Shown: positions 34,811-48,311 of the stretch, in pieces
Position numbering within the stretch: the stretch's first letter is position 1
How the letters are laid out: every line of letters begins with the position of its first letter
Assembly (NCBI RefSeq): GCF_001577835.2
Contig: NC_029526.1
Location: 2,077,510-2,141,509, forward strand
Source of the DNA: Coturnix japonica
Lineage: Eukaryota > Chordata > Aves > Galliformes > Phasianidae
Length of the DNA stretch: 64,000 nt
Direction of reading: 5' to 3'
Notes under the pieces: generated by a model
Seen by the model: the letters and a program-made list of their open reading frames with translations, nothing else
The model's database searches: none
Told to the model about the DNA's origin: nothing
Position numbers and translations under genes: made by a program

Positions 34811-35339
34811 AACTGAAGTGTTAACCAAACCTCAAGTATATACATGATATCATTTCAACTCTGCATGATCTTGCAAACACTTCCACGCTACCACAGCTTC
34901 AGTCACCTGTGCTATCCACGTGAGATTATGTACATATATAAATACTTGTGAGACTGGTTTGCTAGGAAAAGATCTATCCATCACCAAGGCTGGCATAGAG
35001 AATTCAGGTTTCTTCACTGCCAATTATTTGATAATGATGATGTACATCTATTAAATATGCTTTCCCCTAGTAAGTGCTTTCCCCTTTTTCTAAGGCTGCT
35101 GCATTTTTTTTTCATGCATGAGTATTTTTCTCCTTCTTTTTCTCCCACCCTCTCTGCCTCCTTTGTAAAACATTATTCTGGAGCTCAAAATGACTTAGTG
35201 GAGATTCTGGGGTTTTTTTCCTCATCAAAAGAAATAAACCCCTACTTGCCTCACTTGGCACACCCATTAGTGAGGACATGGTTGGCTTGACAGCTGGTAT
35301 GTCAGCAGAGTTAAACAAAACTCATGGATTCTGAAGGTA

Positions 35340-35474
35340 AGTCCACCATGAACTGAGGTGTTGGAGAACAACAGAGATGTGACACTGAGGGATGTGGGCA
35401 TGGGGCAGGAGAGTGGGCTGGGGTTGGACTTAGTGGTTTTAGAGGTCTTTTCCAACCTTAATGATTCTGTGATC
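35340..35474 (+). mobile_element. CR1 LINE 3' end
   Basis: A longer CR1 tail containing GTGACACTGAGGGATGTGGG, GGTTGGACTTAGTGGTTTTA and GAGGTCTTTTCCAACC, ending at ATTCTGTGAT, the characteristic CR1 terminal repeat type. It is 5'-truncated and non-coding. Confidence 0.88.
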
Positions 35475-35827
35475 AGTTGAAGGAACTGTGTACTCTTCCA
35501 ACCAGGTTGAATTAAATGGCAGTTAGTGATTTAGAATAAAAACTTCACCCTTTGAAATACAATAACCTTCCACAGTATTTCGACACATTTCCAACTGCTG
35601 GTCTTGAACTTTCCACATAGCAACAATACCCACATGAGCAGAAAACACAGCTGAGTTTTCCTGTCAGAAGTGATCTGGCAGTACTCCAGAAAGGTCTGTA
35701 CAGTTTGTTCATTCTTTAGGTTTCAGAGAAAAGTGCTTGTATGAGGCAATGGAATTACTACCAAAGTTATATCTCCTTTTCCTTTATTGACCAAATAAGG
35801 CTTTATATATAAAATAATAAAAAAATA

Positions 35828-35828
<1 letters not shown>

Positions 35829-35890
<62 letters not shown>
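35829..35890. repeat. (ATT)n microsatellite
   Basis: About 20 trinucleotide ATT units, uninterrupted, flanked by AT-rich DNA. Confidence 0.97.
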
Positions 35891-35892
<2 letters not shown>

Positions 35893-38800
35893 TTTTTCCA
35901 GCTAGAAAATTCAAAATGTTATCTGGGGTGAGAGAGGGGCTATGGGTAAGCACTGAACTACCCACTGTTTTCCATTCCATGCTGGTTACATTTTAGCTGC
36001 AAAACAGTATTCAGCCCTAAGCTTGGACTGAGGAGAACCCAGAAGAGAAAGGCTGATAAGCAGTGAGGAAACCTGACAAGTAAGGGCAAGTTGATAAAAT
36101 GGTGTTTGTTTGGTCTAGCAAAGCTGAGGCGAAGGGAGATAGAACAGTCTGGAATAGAGGTAGAGAACATCCAGTGATGAAACAGGATCTGGCACCAGCC
36201 AGTTGCTTGCCCTTTATGACATGAAGGTGCTCAGAAGTCATAAAAGACAGCCTTCCTCCCCTCCCACAGCCAGAGCAGAGCATATTTGTAGACTATTTTC
36301 AAACAGGAGAGCTTCAGTAGACAAAATTAACTTAAACAGCAGCGATCTACTAAGTGCTTTCCTTCCATGTGCCCATTAGGTATCTAGGGATCTGTGCATG
36401 CAAGCTACAAATCTCATGCTTAATTATGATGATTTAGGGGAGAAGTGAATGTCTTTGCTGAATGAATTTAAATAACTACACTGTAACTTAAGCAGTATTT
36501 ACTTCATTACAGTCCACCCATGAAGTCATGTCTGTAACTCAGCTATCTGAAAGACAGCATGAAGGACACCCCCACTTTTCTCCCTGTTGGCTATTGGGTA
36601 GGATGGGGGAAGAATTCTCAACATTAAAATATTTTCCTCCCTCTTTTTTGCATGAAATCATAAAAGAATCAAGAAAAAGTGACTATGTACAAGGTTAAAA
36701 TGCAAATGAAATCATAGGGGAAAAAAAAGAATACACGATTTGTGTTGAACTGGTAAGACCTCACACAGAAACGTGATTGTTTTCTGAGGGACTGCATGTC
36801 TTAGACCTAAGTTGTACTCTACCCTGAATGAGACAGGCTGCAGGCAAAATAATTCAGCTCAGGGAAGCTTCCACACAACCAGTAAATACATCTTCTCCTT
36901 CCTGGTCTGACTCGAGGAGCTGGCTCAAATGCAATCCTCACAGCTCCAGCTAAGACCTTCCAGCTAAAATCAATTGTATCCTGGAATTCAAGGCTGCAGG
37001 TAAATTGATTTTGCAGAAACCTCTCACTTGGGTATAGGATTAACTAAGTACATCAGAGAAGGGAAATATCAGTGCTGGTTTCGGTTATCATGTATTTCAA
37101 ACCCAAAATTTGACAGTTTGTGGCTTCATTTTTCTGTTGGAAAAAAAATAGTAGGGCAAAAGTTTGAAAAGCTCAGCTGCTATAGTTTGCTTTAATGTGT
37201 TTAATAATGATGTTGGGGTTATTCCATTATTGGTATGTCAATACAGAGATTCACTTTTTGCTCCTCTAAGGCTTACTGTTTCTTTTTTTCTTTTAATCCA
37301 GTGACAACTCTTGCTCTCTCTGCCCTAACTGGCCACCTGGAAGTGAGAGCTGTCATTTCTTGCTGGGTGCTCCATGTGGTTGTCCTCAGTAGCAGGAGAA
37401 GATGCATGCAGTCAGTGGGTCTCTTTTTGTTGGCCAAAGGAAGGCTTTTTAAAGAAAAAAAAAAATACAATTAGCTGTATCTCAAAGCAGTAATTTTACC
37501 GTACTGAATATAGTGGATTCAGGTGCAAGGGCATACACAACAGCTGGCTTCTGCCTGTTTCAGTACAACCACTGAATGTAAATCTGTCTCTGATTTTTGT
37601 TCTAATGAAAAAGATAAAGGGTAAGCATAACATGCATTACTCCAGCATCCAGTAACCCAGAAGAAGAATTTCTCCAGTAATAAAGCACTTCAGTAATAAA
37701 CTGCAATAAGGACAAATATGGAGTTGTTCTTGTAGCGTGGCACCGAGCAACCCAAACAGTGGATCTCCTGAAGTGTGAGGTGAGGACACGAACAGGGCTC
37801 CAGCCATAAAGTCTGTTGCGTGCAGTGACACTGATGACCCATTTTAACAATTAACCTGGCTGCCTCCTACAGTTTCAATGTAAACTGATGTCTTCCAAGT
37901 TTCTCCCAGTAGTGACACTGAGGTAAAAATATCTGCCTGACCTCCACAAGCAGTAATGTGACACCCAGAAGCGGGAGGTTTGGTCTCCTTTATTGTGCAG
38001 CCTCAGCTCTGGCACAGAAACCCGAGCAATCGCTCTCTCTTCACTTACTCTCACACAGCCACCTGAAAATAAAGACATCAGTGTCACCACTGGTGTGTTA
38101 TCAGTGATCTATCTCTCATCAAATCAACATGACTGTTATTCAATATGTGCTTAGTTTGTGGGATTTAAGCTATGGAAAATAATACTGAAGAAAAAAGAGC
38201 AGTAAAGTGTAAAAGAATCACTTTCTTCTGGAACTAGAGTAGAAGTACATGCAGCACGGCTCTGATTCTTTTCAGAAGTTTGATTTATAGCACTTCACAG
38301 TATGTGACTGGGAGGCTGAAAAGCCTTTTCATAGTTGTGGGGATCTTGCATAACTCGGGAAACTCTTGATAGTTCTTAATTAGTCCGCTATGATTTGCTC
38401 TGTGGGACGCTATGCATCAAATAATCAAGAGCCAAATGTGGAACAAAGGAGCAAAGTGCAAAATACACACAAATAGACTGCTGAGAAATCATTTCTGTTA
38501 GCAACACCAGCCATCATTTTAACTTTAGGGCTGAATACCTTCTCATGCTGGAAAAGAACAAACCAGAAATTGGAACAACTGTGCTGGCAGACAGAAGACT
38601 AAACCCATTAACAGGACTATCCTATTGATTGCAAAAGTAAAATTGATTGCAAAAGTAAATGGACTGGCAATAAATACTCCTGTGCTACAACAAAATGCAA
38701 GTCCCCTAATCTTTTAATGTTAAAATGGCTCACATCTCAACCTTTAAGGCTTGTTTTTAAATGTCGAGGCATATTCTTGCTCATGGGGCATGTCTTGGGC

Positions 38801-39848
38801 AGGAGTCCTGATCTCATCTTCATGAAACAACATTGTTTTGATTACTTTACAAAGAACTCCTATGCTATGTAAACCTGTGAATTAAAACGTGTATAATGAT
38901 CCCAATTTCTAAATATCCAAAGGAGTGCTTACTACTTCATTCACTTCTGCTTACACGTAAAATTCAGGCCAGTATGCATAGGCATAATTTCTTATTTGCC
39001 CACATTGTGTGGGAATCTGTAGAGAAAGGTCTCTGGGTTTACACTTGGGAAAGCTTCACCTTTAAACACAGCTGATCCTGAAGGATTCTGAAAAGTCTTG
39101 GCAATAAAGGCTTTCCTTATGAGCAGCTCAGTCAAAAATTGTTACTGCTGCCCAGAATTATGCTGTATGCATGCTAAAAGTGTGATGTTTTAAGTTTTTC
39201 ACATAAAATGAAAGGGAATTCTTTTATAAATGTATACAATTATTTCATTATGCAAACCTCTCAGAATAATTCAGTAATTAGGAGAAATCAGTGGGATCAG
39301 AACTGATGGAGCTGAACTGTAGAACACAGAATTAATGCAGAGTAGCTCTGCTAAGGAACATCTGGTGGAATTTTAATTGCAAAGGCTGTTCTCAGCATGG
39401 GAACACAAACAAAATGATGATATTGGCTTCAGCCTCTGGTAGCAAGCTGCCTGCTAACAGGATATCAGTGTTACCACTACTGAGCATTAGGAGACTCCTC
39501 TAAGCTTCCAGGCTCCTTTTAACAAGAGACACAGGCAGGTATTGCAAGGGAAGAAGGTACATCTGAAAATGATTGATGGTAACACAAGGGAATTTGTAAC
39601 ATAAAGCAGCTTTGCTGTTTGAAGAAAGACTGAGCACACAAATTAGAAGAGAGAGTTGTGTAATATTAAAACAACAACAAAACAGGCAACAAACAGTTGT
39701 CTTCATGCTCACATCCAAAAGGAATGTATCTAAATACCATGAAACTGGGCTATAAATACTGCTACACTTGGGTCCTAAATCAGGAAAAAAATATTTATTT
39801 GTAAGAAATATTTTTTACAGCTAGAAATCCTCTTTACCTTGTTCGTGG

Positions 39849-39908
39849 TTTTATTTTATTTTATTTTTTAATATTTAATTTATTTTATTTTATTTTATTT
39901 TTTTTTTT
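39849..39908. repeat. (TTTTA)n / T-rich tract
   Basis: Imperfect TTTTA units ending in a run of T. It lies 55 bp upstream of the exon-like segment at 39964. Confidence 0.9.
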
Positions 39909-39963
39909 ACTGGCCTTCAAAACAGACAAGGACAAACAGCTTTATCTTTAAACATCCTTGCAG

Positions 39964-40086
39964 CTGTTTAATTCCTGGCGAGACAGGGATCGTAACTCTT
40001 GTGTTGTTTTGCAAGAAAGTGAAGCCGGTGATTCATCCCCTCACATCAACACACAGCCAGAGCCTTATGAAGGTAATTCAGTACAG
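39964..40086 (+). other. Exon-like open segment of unknown identity
   Basis: The segment is preceded by TTTATCTTTAAACATCCTTGCAG and followed by the strong donor GTAAGT (an alternative donor, GTAATT, follows 40071). It is 123 nt, or 41 codons, open in one frame: LFNSWRDRDRNSCVVLQES, then EAGDSSPHINTQPEPYEG, then NSVQ. It holds several CpGs and mixed codon composition unlike the surrounding AT-rich DNA. I do not recognise the peptide. It may be an exon of an unannotated transcript or chance. No partner exon was found. Confidence 0.35.
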
Positions 40087-43000
40087 GTAAGTACTGAATC
40101 AGTGTCTGCAACAAAGGCTAGGCTCTCTGAGCTGAATGTTTTGCTTGTCTTAAAGTTGATCTGTTTCTTCAAAAATAAGTGGTACTACAAAAGGTCATTT
40201 TTTTCCCCAAATAATAAACCCCAAGATTTGACTGGGGAAGACAGGAAATATTGCACATTCCTCTTATAATAGAGAAGATTAGAGTAGGAAACAGTAAAAT
40301 GAAAATAGCTTGGGGCATTAATCAAAAGAATGCTGAGTGAACACTGGAATCCTTCTGTCTGATTATCTGTGTAGTTTTTTCCTGTTTCTTCTTTCTCCTG
40401 ACAAGGTCTTTTGGTAACATTTAAAAAGTGATCCATACTCAGAAGATATCCACCTCTACTTCTACCTTGCAGCATGGACAGCACCAGAGAAAAAGAGCTT
40501 GTAACCATGTGCAACAGTGATGTGTATAACAAATAATAATAATGAAGTAACTTAAATAAGCAAAAACATTTTAATGAGAGCAGGTGAGGTGATGAAAAGG
40601 ACAAGACAGCTGACAGGTGACAGAAGCTGGCAGATGATAAAATGAAAAGAAGAAGTGCTGATGCTTATGTTACAATCTGTTCTAAAAACTTGCAGTAAAG
40701 AGAAACTAAGTTTCCCATAAAATAAGGCCTAATCTGAAAAGTATGCAGATAAGATACAGTTGTACAAGACTGGGCCATCTCTGTGCACCTGGTGCTTAGA
40801 GAGACGTTTTCCATTCACCTCTGCCACTTCCTTTTCTCTCTGCTCCATATTTGCACTTTTGTGATTATGACAGCAAAAACAACCGAACCCAAATAAGTAT
40901 TTTTGGTCAGATTAGAGAGCAGAATTGCCTCACCAAGGGGGTCAGATAACAGTCGAATGCTGAGAGCCAGTATAACGACGTAGGAGGAGGCATGCTGCTG
41001 GGAGCACTGAGATATATTTAGAAGCCTAAATTTAGACATTTTGTTTAATTGCTAGCATTTTGGTGCTTGCAGTCACTCTCATTTGTAAGTAATAATCACT
41101 CTGTTTCAAACAGCTACAGCAAAAGTTTGTATGACAGAAAAGACTGAACTGGCAAAGGATCTAATTTGTTTTTGTAAACAAAGTCACTCAACTTAAACCA
41201 AATAAAAGACACAGAGGGACTTAAGCTCATATTTTGAGCTGTTTCTGCATAGCATGTGGTTTACTCTGTGCTGTCTCAGATGGTCAAGTTTGAAAGAAGA
41301 ATGCCTGCTTTTAGCGCTCACAGACACTGTCATTTCCTGGGTTTTGGTGAAAGCCACAGATTGACTGGCACACAAATCATTGTATGAGCTCTATATACAG
41401 CTCATTTCAAAAGAAGCACAGATGTGGGCCCAAGTTCTCATTTTGTACAGCAAATCTTCAAAAGGAATCAACATAAACCCTCACATGGACGGTTGGAAGT
41501 GTCATCTTTATGACAGGTAATGGCCTTAGTTCTGCCTAGTATTGACTACTTCCTACGGATGTACATTGTTCAGAGTTGACCTTTAACGAGCTCAGCACAA
41601 GCTCTTTTTTTCCCCATGAGTGAAGTGCATGAGCAGTACAGCTTTGGGTGGACTTACATGGCAAGGATGTGCTTAAACTCAACCCGAGCTCCAGGATTAA
41701 CTTACTAACAAGCACAAAGCTGATAAGCAGGCTTCAGATTCACTGAGATTAAACAGCAGTTTTTACCTCAGCTCTGTTACGTTCTAAAACCATTTCCTGT
41801 GTATTTGGCTTTCTTTACTGTGTTGTAAGTTCAGTTTTGGTTTGTTTAGGAGTATTTAAATTGTTTATTATTCAACTTTTTATTATTATTTTTTTTTAAG
41901 TTGAATTACATTTCCTATGTTGTATTTATGTGGAAATATTTCCTAAATTGTATTTAACTGGAAATATTATACAAAAAAAAAAAAAGCAGATTTGCTAAAA
42001 CTTCAGGAGTTCTTGCATGAGTCTCCCCTTAGGATGATGCTCTAAGTGGGTCCCTCACAGAAACACCAATAGTTTTACAAGTTTTCAGAATTCAGAGGGT
42101 GAACTTCTATCCTGAAATCCTCAAATGGGCATTTTTTCCATTAAATATTTTTCCAAAATCATTAAAAAAGGCCCTCCCCTGTACTGCCAGCAAACATGTT
42201 TGATTCTGATGCATCTCCAGCTCTCATCTATTACGTGTTCCTAAAGGCAATGTTCTAATTTCCTGACATTTTATGAATGCATTTCTTGGAACAGTGAATA
42301 CTGTCTCCAGTAAATCCAATTTATGAGGGTGCTTCCAAGGCAGTCCAACACCACCTCAAATCAGCAGCATCTGCATCACACAGCCCATTTTTGATTAATG
42401 TGCGAGACTGACTTCAAGTATGTCTACCTGAAAATGCTGTTAGCATTCTAAATAGAGCACTATGGATATTTGTAATTAGTGACTAAGCACTATTTCTATC
42501 TACCAGCCAATCTCTGGGCCATATTATCTAAGTGCAATTACAACTTCATACTGTACAAAATAGAGCTATATTCCAGGAATGACTTCTATATCTTTTTCTT
42601 TTCTGTGTAAGTTGACTGAAAACAACGATTTCATTTACCAGGAAGGGCTGCTGAGATCCAGAAAATGACAGACAGGCATTGCTTGCTGCTTTACAACACA
42701 GTCCGTAGCTTTAGGAGGCAATGGATTCAGTGTGGCTGTACTTGTGCAAGACCTAAAGCCAACAAATACCCAACAAAGAGCTGAAACAGAGGTGGTGATG
42801 ACAGAGCTGACATTATCAAAGTGCTTCAGATTACAGCCTGCGAAGGACTGTTTGGCCACAGCACAGTGCAGGCTGCAAATGGAGCCCAATGGAGCAACCA
42901 GGAAGCTTCTCCTGGTTTCTGTACATAAGCGGCCAGCTAAATAAAGACTCCCATCAATCATTGTTATCCAGACACAAAGTAAGGAGTATTCGGAGAGATG

Positions 43001-43114
43001 TATGAGGGCAACAGTGGCTTTGTGTGCAAATAAAGGAAAAACAACACAAAACAAAACAAGATTTGAGATCAAGTGGTATGACAACTGGGAACGTGTACGT
43101 CATGGGGATGGATC

Positions 43115-43175
43115 TATTGGTATCAGCTGGAAAGAACCTGTAAGAACCACCGAGTCCAACACCTCAGAGTTGGGC
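43115..43175 (-). mobile_element. CR1 LINE fragment
   Basis: GCTGGAAAGAACCTGTAAGA followed by ACCACCGAGTCCAACACC resembles the reverse-complement CR1 end (TTGGAAAAGACCTTTAAGAT, then CATCGAGTCCAACC). It is worn and lies about 250 bp upstream of the SLC7A6 CpG island. Confidence 0.65.
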
Positions 43176-43419
43176 TCCACCACCGTATTGACTGACTGTG
43201 GGAATTACAACACTCATTTTGCCTTCCCCAGTCCTTCTATAGCCTTGTAATTTTTTATATGTCTATAAAGCTTTTATCCCAGTGTAAGGTACCAAAACGT
43301 CCTCCCTCAGGCTCACCTGTTAGGGCTGCAGATAACAGCCGGAGAGACAGAGCTATCACCCTGCTGTCTGGGGCTCTTGAACCCATGAGGGAGCAGCTGG
43401 AAGCAGAACGAGGATGTGT

Positions 43420-44230
43420 GGAGGGGGCTGAAGGAGCCGCCCGGGCCGAGGCGCCATGTCCCCACAGGGGCTGCGGGCGGGAACGGCGCCGAGGCGGGAA
43501 CGGCGCCACCAGAGCCCAGCTCCATGTTGAGCCGGAGGGAAGGATGGATCCCGGCCGCATTTGGAGCTGGGGCGTGGCGGGCTGGGTTTACCCGGCGGGG
43601 CCGGGCGAGAGCTCGGGCCCCGCGGCGGTTTCCTGCTGAGGGAGGGGCGGATCGTGACGGGCGCGGGGCTGCGAGGCGGAGCGGAGCGGCCGCCATCGTG
43701 CGCATGAGGTAAGGACCGAGCATCCCCGGAGCCGGCAGCAGCGGAGGTAACGCGGGCAGCCGAGCCGGTACAGCCGCCCGGAGCCGCCTTGCGGGGTGGC
43801 GGGGTGGGGGCAGCGGGGTGGGGGGCTCAGCACGCGGGGCAGCCGCAGGTGCAGGAGCCGTGCGGGTTTGTCGGCGGGCGCTGAGGGGCTGCGCTCGGCC
43901 CGCCCGGCTGCCGCCTCCGCCCCGGGGCTCCTCAGCGCCGCAATAGCAACCGGCGCTGCCCAGAGGGCGCGGAGCGGCGCTGAGCTGGGCTCCTCAGGGA
44001 CAGCCCCGAGCGGCCCCTTGACTCTCCTCGCGCTTCCCGGGCAGCTCCCGCACGCTGCGGGGTGTTGTGACAGCGGACGGAGCCACGGCCGCGCTGCAAC
44101 GGCCGCCACAGGGACTGAGGTGTCTAAGCGTTATACGCCGCTGTGACTGGCACCGCCGTGGCCTCTGTGCTGGGAGCTGCAGCTGTGTTAGTCCAGACAT
44201 CCCCTCCCTGCAGCTGCCCCGACCCGGCTC
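43420..44230 (+). promoter_or_regulatory. SLC7A6: CpG-island promoter of SLC7A6
   Basis: An abrupt GC- and CpG-rich block in AT-rich DNA, with GC boxes (GAGGGGCGG, GGGGCGTGGC) and no TATA box. It contains the donor at 43709 and is the only island upstream of the SLC7A6 coding exons. Such islands are often bidirectional, but I see no gene on the minus strand. Confidence 0.75.
43600..43708 (+). other. SLC7A6: Probable non-coding exon 1 of SLC7A6
   Basis: A CpG-island segment ending GCGCATGAG before a strong GTAAGG donor (43709). The start position is a guess. Joined to the acceptor at 48270 or 48252, the terminal ATGAG opens a short upstream frame that overlaps the main ATG out of frame and stops just after it. 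Confidence 0.5.
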
Positions 44231-47200
44231 CTGGCTGAGGGCGGTGTGCCGGGAACTCGTGAGTTGCTTTGAATTTCCAGGGAATAAATGGGAAGTGTGA
44301 GCAATGCGGAGCCGTAGTGGTACAGTGACGCGTTGTTTTCCACTCGTAGCTGGCTCGGTTCCACAGCTTTAAGGTGGCTGGGTTAGAAATCTGCTCCTGG
44401 GGTAGATCTGTATGGAACTATAGCAAAATTAGCTATGTTGCTTGTGAATGGGCTGATTTTCCCTTCATCTGATGTTCACAGCCGTTCTCAGGGCTTCAGA
44501 GCACGTGGGTGGCTTTGCTGAACAGCTTCACACAGGTGCGTATTTACCGATACACCATCGAGTGAATAATTGACCTAGAAATGACTCAGTTTACTTGATA
44601 AACACACCTTGCCCTTTCTTGAAAACGGATGTTAGAAGCTCGTTTATTTGATCTGAGGACTGTGTTGGTTTATTCGATGTGAAGAATGAGGCAGAAATGG
44701 GGCGCTGAGGGACGCAGTCAGTGGAAATGGTGGGGATGGGTTGGGGTTGGGGGTCTGAGTTTAGTGACTGTCATTCTGTGCTCAGGGAGCTTGGGAGACT
44801 TGGCTGAACAGGTTAAATCTTTACATTGGGGATTACTTTTGTCACAAGGCCTTGCTGGCTGCGTGTGGCCTGGACAGGATTTTTCTCTCCCAGAAGCAAT
44901 AAGAACCATCCTAGACAGACTAAGCCTTTCCCACATAAATGCTCAGACTGCGAGGTACCTAAATACATGCATTGCAAGGAATAGGCATTTCTGGGACCTT
45001 TGCTCTGCTGGTGCTTAACTCCCTGAAGGTGTTTATGTGAGGTTTAGTTCATGTAGTCAAGAGAGCTGCAGAAGACAGAGGCAGGAATACTGGTCATCTC
45101 TTCTAGTGAACAGGTATTATATGTGAGCGTTCGGTATTGGACATGGGCTCAGAGGTTCCCTCCCATCTGGACAGCCGCTGTCCTGCTGAGTGGGACAAAG
45201 GGGTCTTCCTCTACCCCTGTTCTTGAAGGAAGGTCACTCTGTAATTCAATGCTAGTATATGGTTAAAGGCAGGTTAACCTTCATTAGTTCCTTTGGAATG
45301 TGGCCACTATGTGATAGGCCTTATCAGAATATCCACTTCTGAAGTGATCTTAATTTCAGATCATTATGTGCTGGTTTCCTGTCAAAGCTTTCTATGTCAA
45401 TGACACTGTTACTCCTGTAAAAATCCCGTGCAAATCAGCAAAAAGATTCCTCACAGCTGCAACCATCAGCAAAAACAAGAGGTTAAGACTTTGTATTGCG
45501 CAAGGGTGAGTGGTGAAGAAATACACGTGTTAGCTTATGTGATGTCACAAGCCTGCCTTAGCCTTAGTAGTCCTATGGCAGGGCTTTGGCAGTGTTAGAC
45601 TTCTGTTTCTAGCTATTACAGAATTGCAGTGTGTTAAAAGATACTATGTTATCCCTCCCTTGTTCTTCCCTTCCAAGCATACATTCTGTTTGCACAAAAA
45701 CAGCGGCCTTGTGCCGGAGTAATAGATTCTAATATGTGGTTGTTTTCTTTTCTTCTTATATTTTCTAACCTTGAGATCAGTTTCCTCTAGTCTCTGTTCT
45801 CACTTCCTTTCTTTGGTGGGTGTGTATGTCTATATATGTGTGTGTAGAATATGCTTCCAGTTGGTTGAAACAACTGGCTTTAGTTCTGGTTAAATGAAGT
45901 TTGTAACCCAAAGAAACACCCCAAACCTGCCAGTAGTTTTGATTCTCACCTGGTGTAATAAGACACCAGACTCAGTGGAACAAGCAATTCCTGCCCTGAA
46001 GGCTTTAAGGGTATAAAACAAACAGGGTTAGAGAAGAGAACCAAGTGCCAAATCTTGAGTGAGCTGTTAAACACACCTTCATTCAAACCTTAAATGTTGT
46101 TGGATACCTAAAGTTGTGAATAACAAAAGCAGACTGGGGGAGGAAGAAAGGGTATTAGGAGGAAAGTGAGGCTGGGAGGATACTGTGGTCGTTCTTTCTC
46201 AGGTAGGGTAAAGTAGGGCAAGAAACAGTCAAGGTCATCAGTAAGAAAGTTGTGTAGAACAGCAGTCATGTGCTGCTAATTGAGATGGAGGCATTTGAAC
46301 AGTGATAGGGTCTGTACTTACAGGTAATTAAATTTACCTCTGGACTTTGGACCATGAGGTAAATGACAATGTCTCCATGTAGAACGTGCCTATGTGTGAA
46401 AGACTCAAGTCTGATTTAATTAGAATGATTCAATTGATTTGAATAAAATAATCAGAATGCCTGATTGTTTAAAGTGATGCTTCCAAATAAGCTGTGCTTT
46501 GAAAGGTGTTCCAGGAAGAAATGGGAGTAGAGATTAGAGCATGTGGTGTAGCAAATCACAAAGCTGTGTGCTTACATGTAGCATGTTTTCAATCAGATGC
46601 TATAGTAGTAGCTATTCTACTCTTCTTTTCCCTGCTAGGATTTCTCCAGAGTCATTTGCCTTCAGGAATATGTCTGCAGCCAGTGTCCTGTCTGAGACAA
46701 AGTAGACACTTCAAGTTAAATTTCAATTTCAAGTTAAGTGCTATTTTTGCTAGAGATAGGTGCTCATCAAATTAGAAGACACCTGTGTTGGTTACTTGTC
46801 CTGCTATTTTACACATTTATGCTTCCTGACGACTGAATCATATTTGTGTTTGGTTATTATGTTTTCGATTTGCCAATTATAACTGAACCTTCTCTTTCAA
46901 AGCAAATAAAATAATCTTAAAGCTTACAGGCCACGCTGTTTTCTGAAGACTTTACTACACCAAATAGAGAAGATCAATCAGTCTGTGGTTGCAAATGCAT
47001 TTGGCAGAAGCAGTGGAAGACAGGTGCATATTTAGGAAGAGTGACTAGGTACAAAGTAGCAAGGAGAACTGGTAAGGACTGGTGAGCTGAACTTGCTTGA
47101 AGTTTCCTTTGCAGGGCACACGTATGAGCACACTCAAATATGGAAATGATGTGGATTCCTCTTCTCTAATTAGTTTAGTTCTCCTGGGGGTGAGTTGTTA

Positions 47201-48270
47201 TAGCAGTACAGCTTTTAAGTTCTGAAAGAGCAGAGTTTCTGGACAGTTGAGAAGCTTTGGTCTAATTAAAAGTGAAATTTGATGGCACGTGATGACATAA
47301 GATCTTGAGTTGTATAAATTGATAGAATGTGTATTTAGTAATGAAGCATATTTAGGCTGTTTCTTTAAAATATCAAAGGAAGCAAATAAATGAGAAGATG
47401 TTCAACTAAACAGACTGAGGATCTTGTTTTTCATTACTTAAAAGAACACAGCCTCTATTTTGATGTGAAGGAAGCTTGAACATTCACAGGAGTTGAAGAA
47501 AAACGATGTTTCAGTTCCTTGTTTGTTGGTTGAAAATAGTCTTTATCCTTTTTGTATCTTCAAAACTAATGAAGTCAAGTGACATCAAGCCAATTTTCCT
47601 GTACAGTAATATACAGATGTTGGCTGGGTAATTAAGGAAAAGTCTGATTACTAAGTTTTCCCTCTGGAAAACTTCCTCTAACTAGAAGGTTATTGGAGAA
47701 GGCTTAGAAAAAGGAAAAGCAAACTATTATGAGATACAAATCAGCAGTTAGATGAAGGGAATTCTGGACTAAGTGTCTCTTCATGTTGCCTCTGGTAATA
47801 GCCTATATTACATTGATGAAGCGTGCAGTCCTGCTGTTAGATTACTTACAACTTACCTGTGTAAGTGTTGGCATTTGATGGATTTGTTAGTACTGCAGTA
47901 AATCTATGTTCATGCTTCAGACTTCCACTTTGGTCTTAGAATGCTTTCATTTATTTGTTTCCTCATTTTGACTCTGCTCTTTCTCAGCTGTGCAGTTCCT
48001 CAATTCTGTCCTTTCTACTTATTTATTTTTTCCCTAAAGTTAGAAATTCCTTTCTCTATTTAAATTATGCTGGCACTTGTGTCATGCTGTCTGTACATTG
48101 GTTAGTTAGTTTGTTTGCTTTAACTACACATGGATTTCTCTTTGTGTAATGACGCATATGAAGTAATAAAAGGGGATTTCACATAGGGTGGGAAGTTGGA
48201 AAGAAGGCTTGGCAAGAATATTACATGATAACAATTTTTATCATGATTTCAGCTGTCTCTCTTGTTTTAG
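43709..48270 (+). other. SLC7A6: SLC7A6 intron 1
   Basis: About 4.5 kb. The first 500 bp are CpG island and the rest is AT-rich. I see no further exon. Open frames here (for example 44686-45018) resemble no family I know. Two acceptors 18 nt apart precede the coding exon (AG at 48251-48252 and at 48269-48270). Confidence 0.55.
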
Positions 48271-48311
48271 ATTGCAGTTCGGAGCCGTGGAGAATTCACA
48301 GCCCTTCCACA

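Larger units (their letters stand above)
26241..43419. other. AT-rich gene-poor region between TLR21 and SLC7A6
   Basis: About 17 kb of AT-rich, CpG-poor DNA with no gene I recognise. It holds CR1 tails (34745-34810, 35340-35474, 43115-43175), simple repeats (31487-31509, 33174-33278, 35829-35890, 39849-39908), CTCF-like motifs (26379, 29083, 31788) and one exon-like open segment (39964-40086). It may include regulatory DNA of SLC7A6 or a non-coding transcript. Confidence 0.6.

Noticed and set aside
42635-43084. 149-codon minus-strand open frame, and AAATAAAGAC near 42940 resembling the polyadenylation region of an LTR or mRNA
   Set aside because: The peptide is unrecognised, no terminal repeats are visible, and a lone AATAAA is common by chance in AT-rich DNA. 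There is too little to name an element.
44686-45018. 110-codon open frame in SLC7A6 intron 1
   Set aside because: No domain, no flanking splice signals that would include it in a transcript, and composition like its surroundings.
48225-48311. Upstream in-frame ATG ([11 protein letters not shown]) as the SLC7A6 start
   Set aside because: It lies in intronic sequence before the acceptors at 48252 and 48270. MGERTDY at 48312 has a good Kozak context and fits the family N-terminal length.
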